Assembly (NCBI GenBank): GCA_963977135.1
Contig: CAXBNN010000008.1
Span: 71,451-135,450, forward strand
From: UBA2040 sp963977135
GTDB taxonomy: Bacteria; Bacteroidota; Bacteroidia; Flavobacteriales_D; Crocinitomicaceae
Direction: 5' to 3'
Length of the DNA: 64,000 bases
Shown in pieces: positions 16,074-24,392 of this stretch (its first letter is position 1; each line of letters opens with the position of its first letter). The notes beneath the pieces were generated by a model that made no database searches, had not been told where the DNA came from, and saw only the letters and a list, made by a program, of their open reading frames with translations. The translations under genes were made by a program, and so were the position numbers.

Positions 16074-17924
16074 ATGAAATATACACTACTAATTCTGCTG
16101 GTAAGTTTACCCTTGTTTTGCATTGGTGCAAAAATTGATTCCTCCCGAATTGAAAAGCTTTTTGATTTAGCTAAACTGCAAACTCCTGAGTTAATACCTA
16201 CCCAAAAAGAAGTTGAAAAACTTGCGAATGACTTGAAAGGTGACCCGCTTGAAGGTTATCTTTATTATAATTGGGCTTTGTTTAAGTATTATCAGTCTAA
16301 TTTGGAAAGAGCATTGGCTATTTCGAAGAAAGGCGTTGAGATATGTGGCGACAGGGTAGATCAAAAGTCGAGTAAATTAAAATTGTTGAATTTATTAGCT
16401 TCATTTCATACAGTGAAACAGGAATTTCCAAAGGCACTAGAAATTTATCAATCTGCATTAAAAATCGCCTCTGAATTAAAGGATAATTTAATGTCGGCAA
16501 AAATCAACAATAACGTTGCCAATTTATACTTTGGATTGTTAGATTATGAGAATGCCTATAAACATAGTTCTTTAGCCTATAAGTTGATTGAGGCCTTTCC
16601 TAAAGATCAATTCTACTCAAGTATTATTTCAATTCTTGCTGTATGCGAATCTAAATTAGGAAAGAATGAGATTGGTTTGAGACATGCAGATGAAGCGCTA
16701 AAATTTGCTGCAAAAACAAATAATCTTGCCGCCATGGTAGTTGCTCATCATGCCTTAGGTGAAATTCATTTTAGTCAGAAAAATGGTGCACTCGCGATGA
16801 ACCATTTCTCGGAATCCCTGAAATTTTCAAAAGAAATGGGCAACTTGAATTTTGTCATTCTTAACGATATTGGTTTACTTCATACAAATATTTTATTAAA
16901 AAAATACCGAGAGGCAATAGCTTATGGAGAGGAAGCACTTGATTTAATAAAAAATGATACAGACAAAACACGATTGTATGCGGTAAAGAAACAACTTGCG
17001 GAAGCATATAACGGTAATGGGAATTATAATTTAGCATACGGCTTAATGGCAGAAGCGCATGAAAATTATCTTCAGAAAAGTGGACTTGAGATCCAAGAGT
17101 CGATCAAAGAACTCGAAGTAAAATATGAAACTGAGAAAAAGGAAAAAGATCTTGTTCAAAGTAAATTGATTTTATTGAAAAAGGAAAGCGATCTCCAGAA
17201 AGCTATTTTGTTAGGGTCTTTATTGATTTTAGTCGTGATTATTCTTTTAGCATCTCTTCTATTTATTCGTTATCGAAGCAGGAAAAAACTGATAATCGTA
17301 AATAAACAAAAAGAACGTCAAGTCATGGAAGCAGTTTTAATTGGTGAAGAAATGGAAAGGCAAAGACTTGCCACTGAGCTCCATGATGGACTAGCTTCTG
17401 ACTTAACGGCAATTCGTTACAAGCTGGAATCGATAGACACTCCCGATATGAAAGAGGTAAATGATCTATCCGAAATGCTCAAGAGTGCTCATGAAGATAC
17501 ACGTCGCATGTCACACAAATTAGCTCCTCTTAAACTTGAACAGCATGGACTTGTTTTGGCATTTAAGTCATTCATTGATGAAAGCACTTCTTCAGCCTGT
17601 GAGATAAATTTTACTGATTTAACAAAAGGAATGTCGGTTTCAAATGAAAAATCACTTGTATTGTACAGAGTAGGACAAGAGTTGATACAGAATGCTTTAA
17701 AGCATGCCCAAGCCAATCGAGTGAATGTCCAAATTAGTAATGAGGGTGGCTGGTTTTCTATGCTCGTTGATGACGACGGTGTTGGTTTTGACTCAAAGAA
17801 TCTAGGAAAAACAAACGGTTTAGGAAGTATTCAGAGACGGGTTGAACAGCTGGAAGGTGAGTTTCATTTTGATTCAAGTGTGAAAAAAGGTACAGTTTCG
17901 GTGATTAAAATCCCATTAAATTAA
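16074..17924 (+). CDS. TPR-containing sensor histidine kinase (HisKA_3/NarX type)
   Basis: The ATG at 16074 gives a signal peptide (LLILLVSLPLFCIGA), so it is preferred over an upstream ATG at 16014. Residues about 25-370 are periplasmic tetratricopeptide repeats, and a membrane helix follows near residues 385-405. The dimerisation/phosphoacceptor segment carries His437 in ATELHDGLASDL. The C-terminal ATPase domain has QNALKHAQA (N box), DDGVGFD and NGLGSI (G boxes). The kinase should phosphorylate the response regulator whose gene starts eight bases downstream. The signal sensed through the TPRs is unknown. Confidence 0.9.
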   Translation: MKYTLLILLVSLPLFCIGAKIDSSRIEKLFDLAKLQTPELIPTQKEVEKLANDLKGDPLEGYLYYNWALFKYYQSNLERALAISKKGVEICGDRVDQKSSKLKLLNLLASFHTVKQEFPKALEIYQSALKIASELKDNLMSAKINNNVANLYFGLLDYENAYKHSSLAYKLIEAFPKDQFYSSIISILAVCESKLGKNEIGLRHADEALKFAAKTNNLAAMVVAHHALGEIHFSQKNGALAMNHFSESLKFSKEMGNLNFVILNDIGLLHTNILLKKYREAIAYGEEALDLIKNDTDKTRLYAVKKQLAEAYNGNGNYNLAYGLMAEAHENYLQKSGLEIQESIKELEVKYETEKKEKDLVQSKLILLKKESDLQKAILLGSLLILVVIILLASLLFIRYRSRKKLIIVNKQKERQVMEAVLIGEEMERQRLATELHDGLASDLTAIRYKLESIDTPDMKEVNDLSEMLKSAHEDTRRMSHKLAPLKLEQHGLVLAFKSFIDESTSSACEINFTDLTKGMSVSNEKSLVLYRVGQELIQNALKHAQANRVNVQISNEGGWFSMLVDDDGVGFDSKNLGKTNGLGSIQRRVEQLEGEFHFDSSVKKGTVSVIKIPLN

Positions 17925-17931
17925 TTTTCAA

Positions 17932-18558
17932 ATGAACATAATTATCGCAGATGATCATGAATTAATAGCCGAAGGTGTATCTTCCTTTTTGAGTAAGATC
18001 AATAAGCATTATGTCATCCGAACGGCTACGAATATTCACGATTTAAAAAAAGAAATGGAAACCCAACAATTCGATGTGCTTATTCAAGACGTGCGTTTTG
18101 GAAGCACTGATGCTAGGGATATTACTGAAGATATTCACGAATTGAATCCAGATTGTAAATTAATTGCTTTATCATCTCAATCTGACGAGTTTACTGTGAA
18201 ATCTGTCTTAGCCAAGGGTTATTCTGCATACGTTACAAAAAATGCTCACATGACGGAAATAGCGGAAGCCATTGAAAAAGTTATGCTCGGCGAGCAATTT
18301 ATATCGTCAGATTTAGAGGAAAAATTTTTTAGATCACTTTTTAAAAATGAAGGTTCTAGCGAAGAAATTCAATTGACAGAACGTGAATCAGAAGTTCTAT
18401 CTGCCATTTTGAATGGAATGAGTTCTAAAGAAATTGGTGATAAACTCTTTATATCTGAAAAAACCGTTGAAACGTACCGTTCTAATTTGTTTTTAAAATT
18501 TCAAGTTAAAAATGTTGCAAGCCTAGTTAAAAAGTCACTATTACTAGGATTTGGCTAG
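17932..18558 (+). CDS. NarL/LuxR-type response regulator
   Basis: A receiver domain (residues 1-120) has the acidic pair Asp7-Asp8 and the phosphoacceptor Asp53 (VLIQDVRFG). A LuxR-type helix-turn-helix follows (residues about 145-205, TERESEVLSAILNGMSSKEI, then EKTVETYRSNLF). It is paired with the preceding histidine kinase. Three exported-protein genes follow on the same strand. A near-perfect palindrome just after this gene and a related element before 20678 are candidate binding sites for it. Confidence 0.93.
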   Translation: MNIIIADDHELIAEGVSSFLSKINKHYVIRTATNIHDLKKEMETQQFDVLIQDVRFGSTDARDITEDIHELNPDCKLIALSSQSDEFTVKSVLAKGYSAYVTKNAHMTEIAEAIEKVMLGEQFISSDLEEKFFRSLFKNEGSSEEIQLTERESEVLSAILNGMSSKEIGDKLFISEKTVETYRSNLFLKFQVKNVASLVKKSLLLGFG

Positions 18559-18570
18559 TTTTTCTAGCTC

Positions 18571-18601
18571 AACTCAGGGAAAACCCTGAGTTCTAAATCC
18601 C
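18571..18601 (+). promoter_or_regulatory. Palindromic element upstream of 18670; candidate operator
   Basis: A perfect inverted repeat (AACTCAGGG, AAAA loop, CCCTGAGTT) at 18571-18592 is followed by TAAATCCC at 18594-18601. The TCAGGG core begins 96 bases before the ATG of the next gene. There is no T-tract, so it is a poor terminator. A similar TCAGGG-TAAACCC plus TAAATCCC arrangement sits 94 bases before the ATG at 20678. I infer a binding site for the adjacent response regulator. A weak terminator for 17932-18558 is the alternative. Confidence 0.45.
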
Positions 18602-18669
18602 ATCATTCCCCTGAAGTTTCATAGCTGCAAAACTGACAAATTTGTATCTCAATCAACAACTAAAAAGTT

Positions 18670-19293
18670 ATGAAACGAACAATCAACATTTTATTATTGG
18701 TCCTATTTGTAGGTACTAGTTTTAATCAGGCAAAAGCTCAAGCATTTAGCGGCAGGGGCTCAAATTACACATCCATCGGTTGGAATTTATCAGAACTCAA
18801 TTGCTGGTATAAAGAAAACAACAAAGGTCTTAAAGGTCGGTTTTCACCCATCTATAATGGAATAAACTTTCAGTTCGAAAAGGGACTAGGAAAATGGTTT
18901 GGAATGGCATTTAACATTGGCGCTGGCTATGCTGGCAATCAATACTCTGGCTTTTTCAATTCATACAGTTGGTTAACAACAAATAATTATTACCGAAGTA
19001 TTGCGGTTCCAATCGGACTTCAAGGAAATTTCCACTTTTTCCAAATGATTCAAGATTTAACAGAGTCCTCTATTGGTGCAGATAAATTGGATATTTATGT
19101 TTGTTTTGGCGCAGGTGCCGGACCAGTTTTTTTACTTCCACGTGAAGATGGTTTAGAATCTGAAGTTGGAATTGCTGCTTATGGCGACGTGCAATTAGGA
19201 GTAAGATATTACCCTTCAAACAACGTAGGTTTCTTTGCTCAAGCAGGTTACGGAAAATCTCTTTTGAATCTTGGAATTGTATTCCACAAATAA
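18670..19293 (+). CDS. Exported outer-membrane beta-barrel-like protein, unknown function
   Basis: The 207-residue protein has a signal peptide (residues 1-24, ending KAQA). Its Gly- and aromatic-rich strands (GMAFNIGAGYAGNQY, then FFAQAGYGKSLLNLGIVFHK) fit a small eight-stranded outer-membrane barrel. It is the first of three exported-protein genes after the two-component system. The next gene starts 29 bases downstream, so the two are probably co-transcribed. Confidence 0.7.
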   Translation: MKRTINILLLVLFVGTSFNQAKAQAFSGRGSNYTSIGWNLSELNCWYKENNKGLKGRFSPIYNGINFQFEKGLGKWFGMAFNIGAGYAGNQYSGFFNSYSWLTTNNYYRSIAVPIGLQGNFHFFQMIQDLTESSIGADKLDIYVCFGAGAGPVFLLPREDGLESEVGIAAYGDVQLGVRYYPSNNVGFFAQAGYGKSLLNLGIVFHK

Positions 19294-19321
19294 TCAACAA
19301 CCAATTAAAAAAATAGAAATT

Positions 19322-20497
19322 ATGAAATCATATATATCATTTTTAGCAATATTAATCGCAACTTCTTCATGCTCTTTTATGGGAGATAACGGAAGTCTAG
19401 ATGGTCCAGGACCAATAATAGGTGATGGAACGTCTACCGCTGGATCCACTTTATTATCTGGAACTCAATCAACATCAATTACGCTTACAAATAATAATCC
19501 AGATCCAACTCTCCCAGATTATTGTATTGAGGGCAACTATAATATTAGTGCCTCTGTAATAATTGAGCCTGGAGTAATAATTTGTATGAAGGAAAATGCC
19601 AGGATTACGGTTAATTCTTCCGGTTCACTTAATGCTACTGGAACCGCAGCTTCCCCAATTACGATAAGAGGAATTTCCCCTATTGCAGGATATTGGGGAA
19701 GTCTAGTCTTTTCTGGATCAAATAGTACTAGCAATAATCTAGTTCATGTAAATATTTCAGATGGTGGCTCAAACTCTAGTTGGGATGCAATTGTTTATGG
19801 TTATTCCTCTGGAAGGGTTTATATGGACAATTGCAACATCACTAGAAGTTCCAGTAATGGGGTATTTATTTATTCAAGTAGTTTTAACTTAGTTGGATTA
19901 TCAAATACCACGATATCAAGTTGTCAACAGGCTCCGTTATTAATACAAGCAAACCATATTGGTTCTTTATCTGAGAGCATTACTGGAGCGGGGAACGGCA
20001 CCAACAACATTATTGTTGACAATGCAACTGTAACCAACGATGCAACATGGAAGAAAACAGGTATACCATATTTTTTCACTGGGACAACTACTTTATCGGC
20101 TGATATTATAATCAATCCTGGAGCTCAGTTTATTATGAAAAGTACGGCAAGAATCACAGTTAATTCCTCAGGATCATTAAATGCTATTGGAACACCTTCT
20201 TCTATGATTCGATTTACTGGTGAAAATAATATTGCGGGATCTTGGCAAGGAATTGTTTTTTCCGGTTCAAATAATCCAAGTAATATAATGAGATATTGCG
20301 AGGTGTCCTATGGCGGAAATAATTCTTCCTGGAATGCTTTGATATACCTGTATAGCAGCTCACAATTTACACTGGGTAATTCATCTATTCACGACAGCCA
20401 AACATGGGGTCTGATGAATTATAATAGTTCAAATACATTCACCGACGAAGGTACAAATACCTTCTACAACAATGCCTCTGGAAATATAGGGACATAA
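19322..20497 (+). CDS. Lipoprotein with right-handed beta-helix, internally duplicated
   Basis: The ATG at 19322 gives a lipoprotein signal peptide (IATSSCSF), while an earlier in-frame ATG at 19271 overlaps the previous gene and lacks one. The mature part is Ser/Asn/Gly-rich parallel beta-helix sequence. Two units of about 180 residues resemble each other: ARITVNSSGSLNATGT and ARITVNSSGSLNAIGT, each followed by an FSGSN turn and a GGxNSSW segment. It is probably surface-exposed and may bind or cleave polysaccharide, but no catalytic site is evident. Confidence 0.75.
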   Translation: MKSYISFLAILIATSSCSFMGDNGSLDGPGPIIGDGTSTAGSTLLSGTQSTSITLTNNNPDPTLPDYCIEGNYNISASVIIEPGVIICMKENARITVNSSGSLNATGTAASPITIRGISPIAGYWGSLVFSGSNSTSNNLVHVNISDGGSNSSWDAIVYGYSSGRVYMDNCNITRSSSNGVFIYSSSFNLVGLSNTTISSCQQAPLLIQANHIGSLSESITGAGNGTNNIIVDNATVTNDATWKKTGIPYFFTGTTTLSADIIINPGAQFIMKSTARITVNSSGSLNAIGTPSSMIRFTGENNIAGSWQGIVFSGSNNPSNIMRYCEVSYGGNNSSWNALIYLYSSSQFTLGNSSIHDSQTWGLMNYNSSNTFTDEGTNTFYNNASGNIGT

Positions 20498-20526
20498 ACC
20501 CAAAACTAGAATTAGTTGGTTGGACG

Positions 20527-20576
20527 AAGGATGCATGTCGGTATTATGTATCGAAATTTGCATCCTTTGTTTTTGG
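20527..20576 (+). terminator. Likely terminator after beta-helix lipoprotein gene
   Basis: AAGGATGCA (20527-20535) pairs with TGCATCCTT (20559-20567) across a 23-base loop, and a T-rich run (TTTGTTTTT) follows. The loop is long, so efficiency is uncertain. Confidence 0.5.
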
Positions 20577-20583
20577 CCAATAT

Positions 20584-20621
20584 TCAGGGTAAACCCCTAC
20601 TCAAGAATTCATGTAAATCCC
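20584..20621 (+). promoter_or_regulatory. Second copy of the TCAGGG-WAAACCC element
   Basis: TCAGGGTAAACCC (20584-20596) differs by one base from the half of the palindrome at 18574-18586, and TAAATCCC recurs at 20614-20621. The distance between the two parts is ten bases longer than in the first copy, about one helical turn. The TCAGGG core lies 94 bases before the ATG at 20678, against 96 bases in the first copy. Confidence 0.4.
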
Positions 20622-20677
20622 TGATAAATAACATGTTTATGTTTAGGATATTTATATAAACCAATAAAAAATATAGT

Positions 20678-22060
20678 ATGAAAAAGTTTTATTTATTACT
20701 CGCAATTGCTTTCTCAACATCTACGTTGACGATAGCACAAGAATCAGATGATGGTCAAACAATTGTTCCATCGAATGTTACAAAAGTTAATACTGCTTGG
20801 ACCGCGAAAGCCGGTGAACCTTTAGGTCAATATTGTGGCTATTCGCTTAACGCAAATCCAACTGGCACCAATGGTAACACTGGAATAATGTTTGATGTCG
20901 AGGTAGCGTCGAATCTTTATATTTCGGGATTTAGTTTGGACCTTTATGGATCAACTTACACTGGAAAAATTGTTATTTATCGTAAATTTGGAACCCATGT
21001 AGGGTTTGAAAATTCCCCTGCAAATTGGTTTGCTATTGATTCGGTAAATGTTACCGATAATGGAGGATTGACATACATACCCATTCAAACTGGACCAAGT
21101 TTGTTTTCAGGGGAAACAGTTGCATTTTATATAAGGGGTGAAGGAACTTCAACAGTTCTTTCATACGCAAACGGAGTTGCCATTGGTAACACAATTGTTT
21201 CAAATTCAGATTTGACAATTAAAACAGGTACTGGAAAAAATGGGACTTTCGGAAGTTCCGCTTCCACAAGAGATTTTAAAGGGACAATCCATTATTGCAA
21301 AAGTCAAACAGTAGTTTGTGACACAATGCAAACATTCTACACCAATACTAATGGCAATAGAGGAGTATTTTTTGAAGTTGAAACAGCTGGGCAAAGCGTC
21401 ACGATCAATCAAATTTTTGCAGATTTCATAAACTCTGAAGGAACACAACAGAATGTTAAAGTCTGGACAAGATCAGGTTCTTATATTGGATTCGAATCTT
21501 CTAGCATTGGTTGGACACAACTTTCAAATGATACGATTGTATCTCCTATTCCAAATACACCTGAAGCAGTTTCTTCTGGTATTTCAGTAGATGTCCCTGC
21601 GAATTCAGTACAATCGTTTTATATTTCTTCTGATGGAGCCTCTTTAGGTTACACAAATGGTGTCAATTTAGGCGATATAGTTGTGAACGATCCAGCTCTT
21701 AAACTTAAAGCAGGTAAAGGTTGTGACGGAACCTTTAGTGGAACTTTATATTCTCCAAGAATCTTTCATGGAACAATTGATTATTGTGTAACGAGCAGCG
21801 TTGGAATAGACGAATTTGGTATTAAATCTTTTAGTATTTATCCAAACCCAGCAGCAAATGAAGTTTCAATAGATTTTGGAGATTTGAAAGTAACAGAAAT
21901 TGAAATTTTTGATATCAACGGTCAAGTGGTAAAATCTAGAATTTCAAATGAAGGAAATGGAGTTGTATCCGTTGATATTTCTAATCTTTCTTCAGGAACC
22001 TATTTTGTAAAAAGTATAGAGGACTCAGGTTTCAAGGTTGAAAAATTTGTAAAACTGTAG
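20678..22060 (+). CDS. T9SS-exported protein with duplicated domain and type A sorting signal
   Basis: A signal peptide (residues 1-20, TIAQ) is followed by two related domains of about 170 residues. Both contain a NxNGNxGxxFxVE core, a GFExSxxxW segment and an FxGTIxYC end. The last 75 residues form a T9SS type A sorting domain (SIYPNPAANEVSID, ISNLSSGTYFVK, EKFVKL). The domains are probably beta-sandwiches exposed at the surface or secreted. It sits third after the two-component system and has its own copy of the putative operator. Confidence 0.85.
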   Translation: MKKFYLLLAIAFSTSTLTIAQESDDGQTIVPSNVTKVNTAWTAKAGEPLGQYCGYSLNANPTGTNGNTGIMFDVEVASNLYISGFSLDLYGSTYTGKIVIYRKFGTHVGFENSPANWFAIDSVNVTDNGGLTYIPIQTGPSLFSGETVAFYIRGEGTSTVLSYANGVAIGNTIVSNSDLTIKTGTGKNGTFGSSASTRDFKGTIHYCKSQTVVCDTMQTFYTNTNGNRGVFFEVETAGQSVTINQIFADFINSEGTQQNVKVWTRSGSYIGFESSSIGWTQLSNDTIVSPIPNTPEAVSSGISVDVPANSVQSFYISSDGASLGYTNGVNLGDIVVNDPALKLKAGKGCDGTFSGTLYSPRIFHGTIDYCVTSSVGIDEFGIKSFSIYPNPAANEVSIDFGDLKVTEIEIFDINGQVVKSRISNEGNGVVSVDISNLSSGTYFVKSIEDSGFKVEKFVKL

Positions 22061-22084
22061 ATTGAAAATTTTAATGAAAAACAT

Positions 22085-22111
22085 AAAAGCGTCGCGAAAG
22101 TGGCGCTTTTT
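22085..22111. terminator. Bidirectional terminator with GAAA loop
   Basis: AAAAGCGTCGC and GTGGCGCTTTT pair around GAAA (two G-T wobbles), with A-runs on the left and T-runs on the right. It lies between the convergent T9SS gene and the PPTase gene and can serve both strands. Confidence 0.75.
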
Positions 22112-22646
22112 AATCTAAAGTATAAACAAGAACTGCGTTTTCGAGTTTTTCAAATTTCAAATTTTCTGATTGTTCGTTGTACATACCTGAAATTGTTTGA
22201 TTTTCCAGATCGATTTGTAGTATGCTCACTTCAACTCTGCAATCTGTCATTTTGCCTTCGTGTTTTTTAAAAATAGCTTCTTTAGCTGCCCAAATTAAGT
22301 GTAGATTCAATTCATCAGTCCAATGCGAATCGCGTTCATTTGTGAAATACGATTTTCCGTCAATAATTCTTTTGTGGAAAACCTGAATATCAACACCGAG
22401 CTTTGAATTGCCAAGGTAAACGGCAAACCAACCTTCGGAATGAGAAAAGGATACGAATTTACCTTCTAAAGAAAGAATTGGATTTCCGAGCGGTCCATAT
22501 GACAATGATTCCGAAGGAATATTCAATAGATTTAATATTCTATGAATTTCATCTTTTTCAAATTCACGCTTTTTCAGCTCCTTTGGTTTGCTCCGAAAGG
22601 ATACAGATATATTGCCTAAAGTTGTATTAAAATGAATATCATCCAC
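22110..22646 (-). CDS. 4'-phosphopantetheinyl transferase superfamily protein
   Basis: The 178-residue protein holds the PPTase signature: GVDIQ (Asp86) and WAAKEAIFK (Lys122, Glu123), preceded by VSFSHSEGW. Such enzymes move 4'-phosphopantetheine from CoA to the serine of carrier proteins. This one borders the flexirubin cluster and most likely activates its three ACPs. The start codon is a GTG (22644-22646); no ATG in frame lies close. The opposite-strand gene may start within or just beyond its 5' region. Confidence 0.85.
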   Translation of the reverse strand: MDDIHFNTTLGNISVSFRSKPKELKKREFEKDEIHRILNLLNIPSESLSYGPLGNPILSLEGKFVSFSHSEGWFAVYLGNSKLGVDIQVFHKRIIDGKSYFTNERDSHWTDELNLHLIWAAKEAIFKKHEGKMTDCRVEVSILQIDLENQTISGMYNEQSENLKFEKLENAVLVYTLD

Positions 22647-22690
22647 AGCGAGAATCCTTATTATTTACCATTAATTAGCACTTTTTCGAC

Positions 22691-22698
22691 TATCTTTG
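22691..22698 (+). promoter_or_regulatory. TAnnTTTG minus-7 element
   Basis: TATCTTTG matches the Bacteroidota minus-7 consensus exactly. Transcription would begin near 22704, after the ATG at 22632 and before the TTG at 22722. This decides my choice of start for the C45 gene. No clear TTTG minus-33 element was found at the right distance. Confidence 0.4.
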
Positions 22699-22721
22699 TT
22701 ATATCTAAAAAGTCCTGTGAT

Positions 22722-24392
22722 TTGCTAAAGATACTTTTAAAATACCTTTCTCGTTCCCTCGGAATATTTTTAGAGTTATTTCTATTTGGATTCATTTTTT
22801 TATTGTTTTTCATCCTTCTCAATTCAGTTATAGATGCGCCGAAATTCGATAAAGTATACGTAGGAAAACGAACGAAAATAGCTGAAAATCATTATGTTCT
22901 TGATAATAATTACTTGAAAAAGAACGAATACGGTATTTGGGAAATGTATATCGAAGGGAACCCAAGTGAGCGAGGATTAATTTACGGCGAACTTGCTAAA
23001 GAGTTGGTTCAGAGACAAGAAGATATATTTGTTAGTCAAATCAATCAGTTGGTTCCTAGTCAGTTTTTCCAACAATTCTTGAGACTTTTTATCGGGTTTT
23101 TTAATTCCGATTTACCGGATTACGTTCCATTGGAAAATCAACAAGAAATATATGGAATTTCAAAATCCTTTTCAGATAAGTACAACTACATAGCACCAAA
23201 ATATACCCGAATTCTAAATTACCATGCGGCTCACGATATTGGTCATGCCTTAAATGATTACAGTATGGTTGGTTGCACTTCTTTTGCCCTGAAAGGTGAT
23301 AGAACAGAAGACGGCAATCTTATGATCGGTCGAAATTTCGACTTTTATGTTGGCGATGAATTCGCTGAGGATAAACTCTTACTCTTCATGAAGCCAACAA
23401 CAGGTCATGCTTTCGTCTCCTATTCTTGGGCTGGTTTTACTGGTGTAGCAAGTGGATTGAATGATCAAGGATTGAGTGTAACGATTAATGCCTCAAAATC
23501 AGATTTACCAACAGGTTCCAAAATGCCTATTTCATTATTGGCGAGGGAAATTTTGCAGTACGCTTCAACGATAGAGGAGGCACTCGCAATTGCCAAAAAG
23601 CGACATACTTTTGTTTCTGAAACTCTGATGATAGGTTCAACCAAGGATAATAAAGCTATTTTAATTGAGAAATCACCTAAGAAAACTGGAGTTTACGACA
23701 GCCAAGAAAATACGCTAATTTGTTCGAATCATTATCAATCGGATACATTTAAGAACACCGAAGTCAATCGACAAAATATTGCTGAAAGCGACAGTAAATA
23801 CCGCTACAATAAAGTACAGGAACTTTTGGGTAAACAAAAGACGTTTAATCCAACTTCGATTCTAGAAGTGCTGAGGAATCAATATGGTCAAAATAAAGAC
23901 ACATTGGGAATGGGAAACCCAAGAGCCATCAACCAAATGATCGTTCACCATAGTGTTGTTATTGTGCCCGAAAAAAGTTTATTTTACGTTTCTACGACAG
24001 ATTTCCAATTGGGTGAATTTGTTGGATATGACTTAAAAAAAACCATTCAACAAAAAAGTACAAGTATTGCTAATTGTCTGGAAGCCTCGCCATTTTTAGA
24101 GACTGTGAATTATCAAGAATTTCTTGCTTTCAAGAAAACAAAGAAAAGAATTAGCAATTATTTAATTTTGAATCAAGCACTTAATTTAAAAGATTCAGAG
24201 ATAAAGGCTTTCATTTCGAACAATGGGGAATCTTACGTAACTTATGAAATGCTCGGTAAATATTTCATGAAAAAAAGTAATTTTGATAAAGCGGGAGCTA
24301 TGTTTTCTAAGGCATTGACCAAAGAACTGGCTTCTCACCAAGTGAAGAAGGAACTAGAAAGTTTATTAAAGGAATGCAAGGAGAAGAAATGA
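22722..24392 (+). CDS. C45 family acyltransferase/hydrolase-like membrane protein (flexirubin cluster)
   Basis: The protein resembles acyl-CoA:6-aminopenicillanate acyltransferase (peptidase C45, Ntn-hydrolase fold). The motif GCTSFALKGDRTEDGN and the following GRNFDF fit, with the Cys as likely self-processing nucleophile (residue 215 if counted from an ATG at 22632). A basic N-terminal stretch and a long hydrophobic helix come first, so it is membrane-anchored. A TPR-like repeat lies near the end. The frame is open from the ATG at 22632, but that would overlap the divergent PPTase gene and precede the promoter, so I prefer the TTG at 22722. It overlaps the ligase start by four bases. C45-type proteins recur in flexirubin clusters and could form or cleave an amide or ester. 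Confidence 0.8.
   Translation: MLKILLKYLSRSLGIFLELFLFGFIFLLFFILLNSVIDAPKFDKVYVGKRTKIAENHYVLDNNYLKKNEYGIWEMYIEGNPSERGLIYGELAKELVQRQEDIFVSQINQLVPSQFFQQFLRLFIGFFNSDLPDYVPLENQQEIYGISKSFSDKYNYIAPKYTRILNYHAAHDIGHALNDYSMVGCTSFALKGDRTEDGNLMIGRNFDFYVGDEFAEDKLLLFMKPTTGHAFVSYSWAGFTGVASGLNDQGLSVTINASKSDLPTGSKMPISLLAREILQYASTIEEALAIAKKRHTFVSETLMIGSTKDNKAILIEKSPKKTGVYDSQENTLICSNHYQSDTFKNTEVNRQNIAESDSKYRYNKVQELLGKQKTFNPTSILEVLRNQYGQNKDTLGMGNPRAINQMIVHHSVVIVPEKSLFYVSTTDFQLGEFVGYDLKKTIQQKSTSIANCLEASPFLETVNYQEFLAFKKTKKRISNYLILNQALNLKDSEIKAFISNNGESYVTYEMLGKYFMKKSNFDKAGAMFSKALTKELASHQVKKELESLLKECKEKK

Noticed and set aside
22632..22646. True divergent overlap of the PPTase and C45 genes
   Set aside because: Head-to-head coding overlap would leave no room for promoters; a later start of the C45 gene is more likely.
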